NCBI GenBank assembly: GCA_949128115.1
Contig: OX421963.1
Coordinates: 54,989,306-55,053,305 of the forward strand
Reading direction: 5' to 3'
Source: Anaspis maculata
Lineage: Eukaryota > Arthropoda > Insecta > Coleoptera > Scraptiidae
DNA: 64,000 nt
Positions within the stretch are counted from its first letter, which is position 1; each line of letters starts with the position of its first letter. The notes under the pieces were generated by a model. The model ran no database searches. It was not told the DNA's origin and was given only the letters and a program-made list of their open reading frames with translations. This document shows positions 46,001-55,659 of this stretch, piece by piece. A program made the translations under genes and the position numbers.

Positions 46001-48231
46001 GGATTTACGATCCGCTCGGCTTTCTGTGCCCTGTTGCATTTTTCGCCAAACATTTAATCCAACGGTTATGGAAACTTGGCCTTGATTGGGACGACACCCC
46101 TCCAGACATCGTATGTCAGCAGTGGTTGCGTTTTCAATCCGAGCTATCGCAACTTTCGCGGTTGCAAATTCCACGGCATACTTTTCCGTCGCCTGCAGAC
46201 AGGTGCCAGTTGCACGCCTTTTGCGACGCATCTGAATCTGGGTACGCGAGCGTGTTGTACGTTCGTTACCTTCGAAATGGTGTTCCCACCATTCGTCTCC
46301 TAACCGCCAAATCAAAGGTGGCTCCAGTCAAATTGCTGACCGTACCCCGTCTCGAATTGTGTGCAGCGGTCCTACTGTCCAATCTCGTTGCCTTCACCGT
46401 TGCAGCGCTCGCAGGAACCGTACAGTTCGATGCCATATTTGCGTGGACCGATTCAACGGTTGTTCTCAGCTGGCTGCGTTCCTCTTCGCACCGCTGGAAA
46501 ACATTTGTTGCTCACCGTGTTGAGCATATTCAACAGCGTGTCCCGCCTCAGTGTTGGAGACATGTCTCAACATCGGACAATCCCGCCGACCCAGCTTCGC
46601 GCGGATTGTTTCCCGAAGACATGCTTTCGTGCTCCCTCTGGTGGTCTGGCCCACCTTTTCTGTCATCAGCGGAGGACACATGGCCGGATGACAAATTCTC
46701 CGTGTCCTCCCCAGACATTGCGTCTGAAGAGCGAAAGCTCGCTTTGGTCGTGCGTGTGCCGCAGCCGCCGCCGATTGACATCGACGACCTCTTTTTGCGC
46801 ATATCCTCCTTACGGAAGATTCAGGGCGCTGTCGCCTATTTCTATCGGTTCTGCAAATGCAAGTCCGATGAGAAGTTCACAGGACCTCTCTCGGATACAG
46901 AGCTCCATTTTGCCTTGTTGTACATTGTCAAACATGTACAGCAGAAGGTATTTGCCGTCGAAATCGCGTCGTTACGCAACGGCAAACCCTGTTCAAGACC
47001 CTTTCGAAAACTTTCACCCTTTCTCGATCGTGACGATGTTCTCCGCGTCGGCGGACGTTTGAAGCATTGTCATGAGTTGCCATTTGCAACCAGACACCCT
47101 GCTCTTCTTCCATCTCGTCACGTCTTGACAGGACTCGTCATTCGACAAGTTCATTCCCGACATTGCCACCCGGGACTCAACAATACCTGCTATCTCCTGC
47201 AGCAAAATTTTTGGATATTGTCCACGCGACGCGCGGTACGGCACTATCTTGCATCGTGTTACCGGTGCTTCCGGACTAAGCCGCAAACTTTTTCTCCCAC
47301 CATGGGCGACCTCCCCTCGGCGCGAATTTCTCAGCTAAAACCTTTTAGCTGCGTCGGGCTCGACTATGGTGGCCCTTTTCCAATCCTCATGTCACGCGCT
47401 CGCGGTGTCAGAACTACGAAGGCGTACATCTGTCTTTTCGTGTGCTTCGCCACCAAGGCATTGCACGTCGAGGTTGCCTCCGATCTCTCAACAGATGCTT
47501 TCCTCGCCGCCTTGCGCAGATTCATTGCCCGGCGCGGTCGTTGCTCTACCATCTATAGCGACAATGGCACAAACTTTGTCGGAGCTCATAGGCAATTGAC
47601 GACGTCAATGCAACTCGCCGCGGAATCCGAAGCCATCACTTGGCGCTTCATTCCTCCCTCCAGTCCCCACTTTGGCGGGCTGTGGGAAAGCGGCATAAAA
47701 GCTGTCAAAACTCATCTATCTCGCGTGATAGGTGATCAAATACTCACCTTTGAAGAGCTGACCACGTTGGTCACCCAAGTTGAAGCGTTGCTCAACTCAC
47801 GGCCACTTTCGGAGCTGAGCTCGGATCCAAATGATCTGTGCCCATTGACGCCTGGTCATTTTTTGACGCTCGAGCCGTTAACGGCCCCACCTGACCCAGA
47901 TTTGTCCCACCTCAAGATCAGCAGGTTGTCGCGATGGCAGTTGGTCCAATCCATGCAACAGCGTTTCTGGGCGCGTTGGCGCGACGAATATCTACACACG
48001 CTGTACCAACGCGGCAAGTGGCACAAGTCACGTCACCTTGAATCCGCAGATGTGGGGTCTTTAGTCCTCATCAAGGACGAAAACGCTCCCCCTCTGAAGT
48101 GGAGGTTAGGCAGAATTTCAAAACTCTTCCCCGGCAAAGATGGCATTTGTCGTGTCGCAGATGTCCGTACTCAACGCGACGTTCTGCGACGCCCAATGGT
48201 CAAACTTTGTCCCCTCCCTTCAGGACAGTGA
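43030..48231 (+). CDS. BEL/Pao gag-pol polyprotein, 1733 aa, intact
   Basis: I chose the ATG at 43030 (context ACACAATGG); the frame is open 30 bases further up without an ATG. Domains in order: gag (DUF1759-like, about 115-300), zinc knuckles around 340 and CLNCLSTNHGAPKC near 375, aspartic protease near 478 with the unusual active-site string ALIDPASQA where D-S/T-G/A is usual, Pao-type RT with PKIRVVFDAS and catalytic YVDD near 888, RNase H acidic residues (FCDAS 1063, WTDS 1138, NPADPASRG 1183), integrase with HHCC zinc site (1353-1413) and catalytic D, D, E in GLDYGG (1442), YSDNGTNF (1509) and GLWESG (1550), then a DUF5641-type tail. It makes the particle, copies the RNA and integrates the DNA. 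All catalytic motifs I looked for are present and the frame is uninterrupted, so it may be active. Confidence 0.97.
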   Translation: MDATLSSIAIAIARLEPLLEQGVTATTEPSLQPAFLATFDIAAEIYNGFKSTVNTAPLPSASEEQKATFLERTLRADSLYGKLAAVKASFSNSEPTSSLSRQASQTWFETGRSNVRLPKIALPLFDGKLKSWPPYYDLFTALIHRNQSLSDIERFQYLISSLSGEPLSMVKHLPLTGDNYIIAFDSLVERYQNDRVLVTFYWQSMMNASSVTSDSAQALRHLVNTFNENLVALEQYPHIDLWDFTLSSMLLQKLDESTRKRFEVQSAGTPFPKYEDVKSFVLDQCKAFEATALNSKTQSNSRSTRANTVTVKPEVSRKSWASHTLVSQTSSAPATSHESACSHCGARSHRVTACKTFLSMSPNDRYLAVKQKRLCLNCLSTNHGAPKCPSSYSCRQCHARHHTLLHFPNKPHRTAGHESPSSLSNPVELPQIVSPGLPENVANSVTNLASSLKAAHVLLATAIVHVRDRWGGYQSLRALIDPASQASFILDSCVRKLGLSPSNHNVPVFGLGLTPANSTCGTVTCQVKADDESLPIPELELIVLRRICGNLPDTALNSDQFHLNLSNLADPTWFKPGPIQVLLGADVYPSVVKEGIVSSGPSQPVAINTIFGWALLGPFQTPSKPLHSFLVCTPTGIDESLHKFWEVEEISSPSSKTRLSPDDERAEICFRDSVYRCPSGRFGVSLPFKRESPTFEHCRSMADRRWLAIERRLVRQDTLRDLYIAFMRDYLDLGHMTLLDAEPPDSEAYYIPHHPIVKIEDDKPKIRVVFDASAQAPNHLSLNETLLVGPKLQQDIAALLLQFRCEPIVFTCDIRQMYRQILISPEHRKYQLIRFRFSPDRPIETYQLNTITYGVSSAPFLAVRTLLHLAEQSASKFPLASQAIRRNLYVDDLLCGANSVESARELQTQLINLLQSGCFELRKWASNHPDVLQDIPLDHVRTQPSTFSDVADNTVKILGLQWQAATDTFSFTVHPNELPCTKRSILSEVARIYDPLGFLCPVAFFAKHLIQRLWKLGLDWDDTPPDIVCQQWLRFQSELSQLSRLQIPRHTFPSPADRCQLHAFCDASESGYASVLYVRYLRNGVPTIRLLTAKSKVAPVKLLTVPRLELCAAVLLSNLVAFTVAALAGTVQFDAIFAWTDSTVVLSWLRSSSHRWKTFVAHRVEHIQQRVPPQCWRHVSTSDNPADPASRGLFPEDMLSCSLWWSGPPFLSSAEDTWPDDKFSVSSPDIASEERKLALVVRVPQPPPIDIDDLFLRISSLRKIQGAVAYFYRFCKCKSDEKFTGPLSDTELHFALLYIVKHVQQKVFAVEIASLRNGKPCSRPFRKLSPFLDRDDVLRVGGRLKHCHELPFATRHPALLPSRHVLTGLVIRQVHSRHCHPGLNNTCYLLQQNFWILSTRRAVRHYLASCYRCFRTKPQTFSPTMGDLPSARISQLKPFSCVGLDYGGPFPILMSRARGVRTTKAYICLFVCFATKALHVEVASDLSTDAFLAALRRFIARRGRCSTIYSDNGTNFVGAHRQLTTSMQLAAESEAITWRFIPPSSPHFGGLWESGIKAVKTHLSRVIGDQILTFEELTTLVTQVEALLNSRPLSELSSDPNDLCPLTPGHFLTLEPLTAPPDPDLSHLKISRLSRWQLVQSMQQRFWARWRDEYLHTLYQRGKWHKSRHLESADVGSLVLIKDENAPPLKWRLGRISKLFPGKDGICRVADVRTQRDVLRRPMVKLCPLPSGQ

Positions 48232-48335
48232 GCATTCTGTGTTTTCACTTCCGTCATTGTTCTCACTATGCTCTTTCTTTTTGTATCATGTTTGATTTCA
48301 TTAATTTTTGAACTTTGAAAATACCCCGAGTGGTA

Positions 48336-48350
48336 TTTTGGTGGGGAGTA
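48336..48350 (+). promoter_or_regulatory. BEL polypurine tract
   Basis: The purine-rich GGTGGGGAGTA stands directly before the 3' LTR, where plus-strand DNA synthesis would be primed. Confidence 0.65.
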
Positions 48351-49321
48351 TGTCTCGGCCCCGTTAATTGAAAACTGCATTCGTGTGCACTGAGGGTATG
48401 CAACCCAAAATATCCCTGTGTTGTCCAAGTCCTCACCCCTCACCCCCTGTTCGGTGTGCCTGGCACTTGGCTGTCAGGCGCAAGCGTAAACGAGCTCCAG
48501 CACTTTCTTCGGCCGTCTTCGGCATTCTTCGGCTTTCTTTCCGCTCGTGCCTTTGCCGCTTCGTTCGAAGCGGTGTCGATCTCCGTACGTCGAGCGGGAA
48601 GCCACGCCGTCTTTTTTTTGGTCATCGTTCTCGCGGCCATCTTGTCGTGCCATCGGCGTACATTCGTACTCGACCAGAAGCCCATCCAAGGCCCATCGCG
48701 TCCGATAGTGACTCCTGGAGGATCTCTGCAGCATCTCCAAGTCCAGAAAGCGGCAGTTTTCACCGCTTTCACCGGGGAGCGGCTTGGACCAGCCAGCCGC
48801 ACACAAAGCTCCAGTTTCGGACGGGATCGAGTCGTTCGTCCGCCATTTTGGTGACGAACACGGACACTCGTGCATTTCAAAAGGAAATCCACCACCAGAA
48901 CGGCCATCCACCACGACGCCGCCTTCGGACTCCGCCAGGACGACGCCGCCACCGAATAAGATCCCGTAAGTTCCATATTTTCCATTGTTTTTACCATTTA
49001 CCGTTTATTCCCGTTTGCCGGGGTGTATACCTTCAGTGCAGTTCGTCTCGTTTTCAGGACGCCACTCGGCGCCAGCGAATCTGCCCCCGATCAGAACCAC
49101 TCGGATTTTTCATTTCATTTAATTCACATTGTTTTTTTTTTATTGTTTTGTAATTCTGTCTGTTTGTGTTTTTTTTTTCTTTTGTTTTGCATTAAAGTTT
49201 TTGATTGTTGTTGTGAATTTTATTTCTGACTGTCGCTTGCTGCTTTCCTAATCCAAGAGTTATTGTTTTAATGCAGCCTTCATCGGAAGGCTGCCGTCTT
49301 TATGTGTACCGCGCTAACACA
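48351..49321 (+). repeat. BEL 3' LTR
   Basis: 971 bp, same ends as the 5' copy, offset 6539 bp; one base difference seen. Confidence 0.97.
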
Positions 49322-50504
49322 CCAGTGGTTTATCATTGAAACCAGAAATATACAATGGTATAAATATTTAGGTACCTAAGTAGGTTTTGCTGCTGACCGA
49401 AAAGACATGATTGTCTTTATAATTACCGTTTTCAGCATGTTCAGTGGCATAGTTGATGACACATTTATTTCGAAAAGAACCAGTCTCAGAATCAATTGTG
49501 CCTATTCCCATGCAGATTTCCACAAAATGGTGAACAGTAATGGAGATTTCTCTCTTGTGCTTTTTTAAATTTTCAACTGCAAGAACATCTTTCACGTCCT
49601 CCCCAGAGTACTTGAATTCATCTTTATCACTTTTTGAAGTCGGTGACAACCGAATATATTCATAAGAAGCATATCCACTATCAATTTCAAGGACTCCTTC
49701 GGCAGGTTTTTCACAATGAGGTATAGGATACATACGACACCCTGTTTATTTTTGTATTTTTTAATTAAAAGTGGCACATATTTTGTTTAAAAAGCCACTA
49801 AACACAAACCACTCAACTTGCGGCCATGAATTTTGGCGAACCACTTAACAAACAATCACGCACCATAACACCACAGCTATCTCACCCATCCCATGGTCAC
49901 ATCAGCCATCGTGAGCGATAAAGTTCTGTGAAAAGCAGAAAATCGAGTGCACTTCTTTTCTCGGCGAAGAAGTTATTGCTCTATGTGAGGTTGTCTTCTA
50001 CCCACTTAAATTGCCCCATGACGTCATTCTGATGATTACCACTCACTGTTAAAACCATTCAGCTATGGTGAGACTCAAGATGGCGATCACAAGAAAAAAA
50101 AAAGTTGACAGTCTTATTTTTGACAATAGCATTACTAGATTCATACTTTCCACCACATTTCATTTGAAACATGAGTAGTGGTAGAAATACCAAGTTGTGA
50201 GAAAATGCTTTGAAAAATGACTGATTTATTTGAAAAAATCATTTTTTTGACAATTTTCAGTTTTTTCATGATTTTTCAGAAAATATGGTAGAACTGTCAG
50301 AACTACTCATTGCACCTTTTTCATCTTGAAATTGGGCATCTTATGACGATACTTACATGATTCTACCTGGTCGCGTAAAGGCATTGTTTACTATTGCACA
50401 ACACAGTACCGAGTTGTACCGTAGTGAGCAATGGCCAAAATCACGCCAGCTTTCTCTTCGGCAAACCTTACCACGGTGCAACACCGCAACGCGTTGTAGT
50501 GGAG

Positions 50505-51932
50505 CAGTGGCGCCGAATAGACCTTTTTTTGTGGCGCTCGCCATACCTCAAAATGAGGGGGGGGGGGGGTCTGCAGAGGGAAAAAAGGAAAAGATGAAAA
50601 GAAAAAAGGAGGAGGGGAAAGAGGGAGGAAAAGAAGAGGAAGAGAGATTTACCCAGCAAATTATTAGATATTATAGGATTATTAGGTACACTGAATCTGA
50701 ATGAATGTTTGTAGGTATGCATCAACTTACTTTGTGTAGTAAATTTGGTCAAAATCCCCGTGTTTGAAATTGGAGTTATAACCAAAAAACCATTTCCAAA
50801 ACTCAACTTTGAAAGCCTCTAACTCCGTTATAATGCGTTTCCGATATTAATTTTCTTGAGAAAGTCCACTTATTTTTTGATGCTCTACCATCTCCTAGAA
50901 TATTGACGAAAAAAGTGTAAAACCTTGTATAAGATAATAATTCCTTAGCACTCTAGACTAGAGGCAAAAGGGTTTTGATCATACGGACTTCAACAGGCAA
51001 CTAACTGGACTGGGAAAATCTCACGATCTTACGATCTCACAAAAAACTTTCGATTCTTGTGCCTAGCTACATTGCGCTGCACTGTACACTAGACACTATG
51101 TATTAGTTTATCACTCTTGATAGAACTGGGGCCCAATTTAACAAGAGGGTTTTACTTACTTCTTATTCTCACAAACTACGCAGCAATATTTTCTGTCACA
51201 GTTCCTAAACTTGAAATTTAGCCCATGTCATCTAGGTAGGTTGTACAAGAATTATTTCGCTCCCAACTGTACCTAAAAGGGGTATTTTTAAGAAATTAGA
51301 AAATTTGAAAATATAATTAAATCTATGGACATTTGGTCAGCAGCTTCCCTTTTGTTTTTGGTTATTATGGGGTACTTGCCAATGAAACAGATTTGACTGA
51401 AAATACTTTCAATCATCAACAAGAGTCATAAATAGTATTTCCTTGTATTTTCCTAAATAAATTTCCGGAAAATCTATCCATTGGTTAAAAAGATTTTTTT
51501 TTCGATCTTTTTTTTCAAAAGGTTGGTAACAGTAGGGAAACTTAAGTGAAATTTTTATGTCTGTATTTTTCAAATATTGTGGAGCCATTCTAACAGTTTT
51601 TTGAGTTTTTAACCCAACAGTGCTGTTTGTTTAGTTTTTAGTATATTTGTGACGTCACAAATATATTTTTAAAACAGGCACTACGGCCGCAGTTTTGGGA
51701 ATTTAGGAAAAAGAAAAAATACGGGTACAATATTTTAACCCATACTTTCGATTAAGCCAATAAAAAAAAATGGGCAAGTACCCCATTGTTATTATTATCC
51801 CGAAAAAAATTTGCCTTCGGCGCTAACTGCATAAGGGGCTCTTAAGCCCACCGGCCCGACCGTGGCGTGGCAATAGGGGGGGGTCTAAAATTTTCTTCGC
51901 CATAGTAACTTTTTATGAGTTCGGCGCCACTG
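50505..51932. mobile_element. hAT-type non-autonomous element (1428 bp)
   Basis: Terminal repeats CAGTGGCGCCGAA and TTCGGCGCCACTG (13 bp, perfect) with the CAG...CTG ends usual for hAT. The 8-bp target duplication TAGTGGAG is at 50497-50504 and 51933-51940. The empty site is preserved in the opposite arm of N near 55325. No transposase frame. It contains a G run and a purine-rich tract (about 50555-50650). Confidence 0.88.
50596..50648 (+). repeat. Polypurine tract in the hAT element
   Basis: About 50 consecutive purines (mostly A/G clusters such as GGAGGAGGGGAAAGAGGGAG), next to a run of about 14 G near 50556. Could form triplex DNA. Confidence 0.7.
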
Positions 51933-52213
51933 TAGTGGAGTAAACATTTGTTTATGATTTCAAGTATTTTCATTGGGCATTCTTCACTCCATTGCAACCA
52001 CAATCTAATATTGGAATTTTACGCAATCTGCCATATGGAAAGTTCTTTTCGCGCTAGAGGGCCATGGGCCATGCAGTGGCTATGCGTCTCACATTGTTAA
52101 ACATTAATGGCGTTAACAACAATGGTAAGACGCGATGTTATCTTGTCCGCTTTGGACATTTCGAAGGTGGAGAAGTGAGTCATTTTGATTATAAAGAGGA
52201 AAGTGAGAATTTT

Positions 52214-54379
52214 TAGTGGCGGGGTTAACGGCCAAAAATGGAATGATCAGTGCATTTTGTGATCAAAGCATGAAATTTAGCATACGTGTTCAGAAGACCC
52301 TCCTTTGCAATTCCAGATGTGGCGCCACGCAAGATTTCGCATCAGAGGCACTGTATTGCGGTTAATATACCTGCTAGGGGTAAATTCTGCAAAAATGGTT
52401 CCTGGCCGGTCTCTGGTACCGCAGTCGGTATTTTTTAGTTCTGTTTAGCTGAAACTACATGTAGAAATGAGTGAGGAGTGCATTTCCACAAGCAAAGTTC
52501 CAAATGCTGCCTTAATACGTTGTTTTGATACATTTTAAGGCCAACTTTGTTTTAGTACAGGAAACATTGTAAAAAAATTGCCAAAACCTCGGCAAAAATA
52601 TGAACGCCCTGAAAATTTGATATTCTGTTCAGAATTGAGTGTCCTACTACATATCTAAAATTGACAAAAAACGCACCCCGAGGCTTCGAGTTATTGGAGG
52701 GGGGGTAAAAAATTGCAACTCAAAATTAAAGGTATGGAACCCGATGGAACCCGTCAATCCAATGGATGCAAATACATCATAGTTCGACGCATCACATCCC
52801 GTTGATACAATTTTGGCACAAAAAGTGTCAATCATTGTTGAAGGGGGGTCGCGGGGGAGGGCTAAACTCGGCTTGGTGGCTCTTTTTCTTCCTGGACCAT
52901 GAAGAATCGATCACGACAAGATTGGTATCTTTTCCGACTTAATTCAATGTCCTGAACTTGAATTCGATGTATAAATTTGGTCAAAAACAAGTTCAAACAA
53001 GTTAACTTGAGAAAACCTGGTTTTTCTTTGACAATTTTCACAAAACTTTTTTTTACTGTTAGAGGCATTCATCTTTGAAAATATTTCATAGGCCATTAGA
53101 TTGAACTGTACTCTTCACGAAAATCATCCATTCGATCTGTAACTTTGTTTTTCGAGATAGAAAAAATCGATTTGAACTTTAGTCGGCACAGCCCGTCGTC
53201 TACTACTGACCAGAACACTACATCATGCATCTTTAAATGAAAATAGCCCAAACTATCTGAAAAATTTTAATTCATCTTTGAAAGTTCGAGGATCAGTGCA
53301 GAACTGAATTCCCTATAACATAAACAAAATCGTCATAAATCGCAATGCAGGGTATTGAGTTATTACTTGAAAGTGCATGCTGTAGTGTTCTGGTTATTAG
53401 TAGACGCCGGGCAGTGCCGACTAAAGTTCAAATCAATTTTTCTCACCTCGAAAAACGAAGTTACAGATCGAATGGATGATTTTCGTGAAGAATACAGTTT
53501 AGTCTAATGGCCTCTGAGATATTTTCAAAGATGAATACCTCTTACAGTAAAAAAAAGTTTTGTGAAAATTGTCAAAGAAAAAACAGGTTTTTGCAAGTTA
53601 ACTCGTTCGAACATGTTGTTATCCAAATTTACACATCGGATTCAAATTCAGGACATTGAATTTAGTCGGAAAAGATACCAATCTTGTCGTGATCGATTCT
53701 TCATGGCCCAGGAAGAAAAAGAGCTACCCAGGCGAGTTTCGCCCTTCCCCACGACCCCCCTTCAACAATGATCGACACTTTTTGTGCCAAAATTGTATCA
53801 ACTGGTTGTGATGCGTCAAACTACGACGTATTTGCATCCATTGGATTGACGGGTTCCATCGGGTTCTATACCTTTCATTTTGAGTTGCAATTTTTTACCC
53901 CCCCTCCAATAACTCGAAGCCTCGGGGTGCAGTTCTTGGCAATTTTAGATATGTAGTAGGGCACATAATTCTGGACAGAATATCAAATTTTCAGGACGTT
54001 CATATTTTTGCCGAGGTTTTGGCATTTTTTTTACCATGTTTCCTGTACTAAAACAAAGTTGGCCTTAAAATGTATTAAAACAACGTACAAAGGCAGCACT
54101 TGGAACTTTGCTCGTGAAAATGTACTCCTCACTCATTTCTACTTGTAGTTTAAACTCAACAGAACTAAAAAATACCGACTGCGGTACCAGAGACCGGCCA
54201 GGAACCATTTTTGCAGAATTTACCCCTAGCAGGTATATTAACCGCAATACAGTGTCTCTGGCGCAAAACCTCGCGTGGCGCCACATCTGGAATTGCGAAG
54301 GAGGGTCTTCTGAACAAGTATGCCAAATTTCATGCTTTGATCACAAAATGCACAGACCATTCCGCTAACCCCCCCACTA
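52214..54379. mobile_element. Element H: 2166-bp palindromic TAGT/ACTA element inside N
   Basis: Ends TAGTGGCGGGGTTAACGG and, mirrored, TAGTGGGGGGGTTAGCGG; TTT at 52211-52213 and 54380-54382. Arms of about 1.0 kb (52214-53230 and 53370-54379) pair closely; the turn is about 53230-53370. No coding content. A partial relative lies at 32235-33000. Confidence 0.85.
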
Positions 54380-54448
54380 TTTACGGCAGTTGTGCGATCA
54401 AAATATGATAAACAGCCAAACGACATGAGTAGACATGACATAAAACTT

Positions 54449-54623
54449 TCCAGTAGAATGACTTTTTGGAGCAAAAATAAAGTGACAGGCTGGAGCGCTA
54501 GGAGGATACGACTGATGGCCACTAATAGCTTCGCTCCAAAACTTTGCAGGTGCCATCGGCTCGGCCATCGGCCGTAGCCCTCAGCTTGTCACTTTATTTT
54601 TGCTCCAAAAAGTCATTCTACTT
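54449..54623. mobile_element. MITE G, copy 3 (ends eroded)
   Basis: Carries CAGTAGAATGACTTTTTGGA and ATAAAGTGACAGGCTGG, mirrored on the right. The TATATCCC ends seen in copies 1 and 2 are lost. Confidence 0.78.
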
Positions 54624-55659
54624 AATTTAGAACGTGGACGGCATATACCTACTTTGAAATTCTCAAGGTTCTGCGTTAGACGTCAAATAAAACTCAAACT
54701 TTTTTATCCAATAATTATTGCCTGCCAAAGTCTCGTTTCTTTTTCACAAACTTCCTCGAAGGCTATGAATTGACAGGGTCATTTTTAAATGTACTCGTCA
54801 ATTCACAAATGACATTTTTTTGGCGCCTCAGTTTTAAACTTAAAATTACCATGCAGTCTACTAATTTGCCATAAAAGAAGTTTGTGTGAAACAAACGAAA
54901 CGTCACCTACGGTAATTCAGGAAGAAGTTTGGGTTTCATCTCGGGTTTTATTTTACTTCCAAAATGCAAATTTTAGGAATGTACGATTAGGTATCTATCT
55001 ATAGTACCATATTTAATGTAGAAGGGCTCCATAATCTTGAAGTGGAATAGGTAGTTGTTGTATAAATTTGATTTAAGCTTGAGGTCTTTCCACAAGATTT
55101 TTTAATTTTTATTTTTTTTGTTTCTTGAGGGTCGGCAACAAAATAAAATATTAAAAAACCTTGTGGAAAGACTTCAAGCTAAAATCAAATTTATATAGTA
55201 CCATAGTTGATAAATGGATGACAATGTCACCTGGAGTTTGCACCATCACCTGCAATATTGGATTTTGGTTGCAATAGAGTGAAGAATGCCCAATGAGAAG
55301 ACTTGAAATCATAAGCCAATGTTTACTCCACTACAACGCGTTGCGGTGTTGCACCGTGGTAAGGTTTGCCGAAGAGAAAGCTGGCGTGATTTTGGTCATT
55401 GCTTACTGCGGTACAACTTAGTGCTGTGTTGTGCAATAGTAAACAATGCCTTTACGCTACCTGGTCTGGTTCATGAAAGACGAATTTTCACACTTTTTTT
55501 ATATTTCACCCTGTATACGGCCTCTGCACGGAAATTTGGAAAATCGCCTCGACCAAAATTGCTCGAAAATCTTCAGAGAACATGTATGCCAAAGGGCATT
55601 GCATTCCTCAAATTTGCAGCGAATAATGGATTTCACGAACGTACCGACTCCACTATAAT

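Larger units (their letters stand above)
41812..49321 (+). mobile_element. Complete BEL/Pao LTR retrotransposon (7510 bp)
   Basis: Two 971-bp LTRs (41812-42782 and 48351-49321) of TG...CA form, target duplication CCAGT (41807-41811 and 49322-49326), a PBS, one intact gag-pol ORF and a purine tract. It has no env-like ORF. It sits in the right arm of palindrome P, whose uninterrupted mirror sequence is visible near 40730. The near identity of the LTRs and the intact ORF indicate recent insertion. Confidence 0.98.
39806..50372. mobile_element. Palindrome P, interrupted by the BEL element
   Basis: Ends close to TAGAATTATGCGAGTATCGT (39812 on) mirrored before 50372. The left arm 39806-41240 pairs with 41290-41811 plus 49327-50372; the turn is near 41265. 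Without BEL it is about 3.05 kb. The flanks at the N/P junctions are inverted copies (ACCAGGTA on the left, TACCTGGT on the right), so no ordinary direct target duplication is visible. YY1-like sites at 40089-40097 and, mirrored, 50077-50085. ACAGGGTG at about 40433 and 49737. Confidence 0.72.
39624..55658. mobile_element. Element N: TAGT/ACTA palindrome swollen to 16 kb by nested insertions
   Basis: Ends TAGTGGAGTCGGTACG and its mirror (55640-55655), with the 3-bp repeat TAA at 39621-39623 and 55656-55658. The outer arm 39624-39805 pairs with 55470-55655. A second arm segment 50376-50504 plus 51941-52020 pairs with 55240-55470. Removing palindrome P (with BEL), the hAT element, H and MITE G copy 3 leaves about 1.7 kb. 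ACAGGGTG near 39756, mirrored near 55507. A small hairpin at 55058-55195 (AAATTTGATTTAAGCTTGAG mirrored) lies in its loop. Confidence 0.8.
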
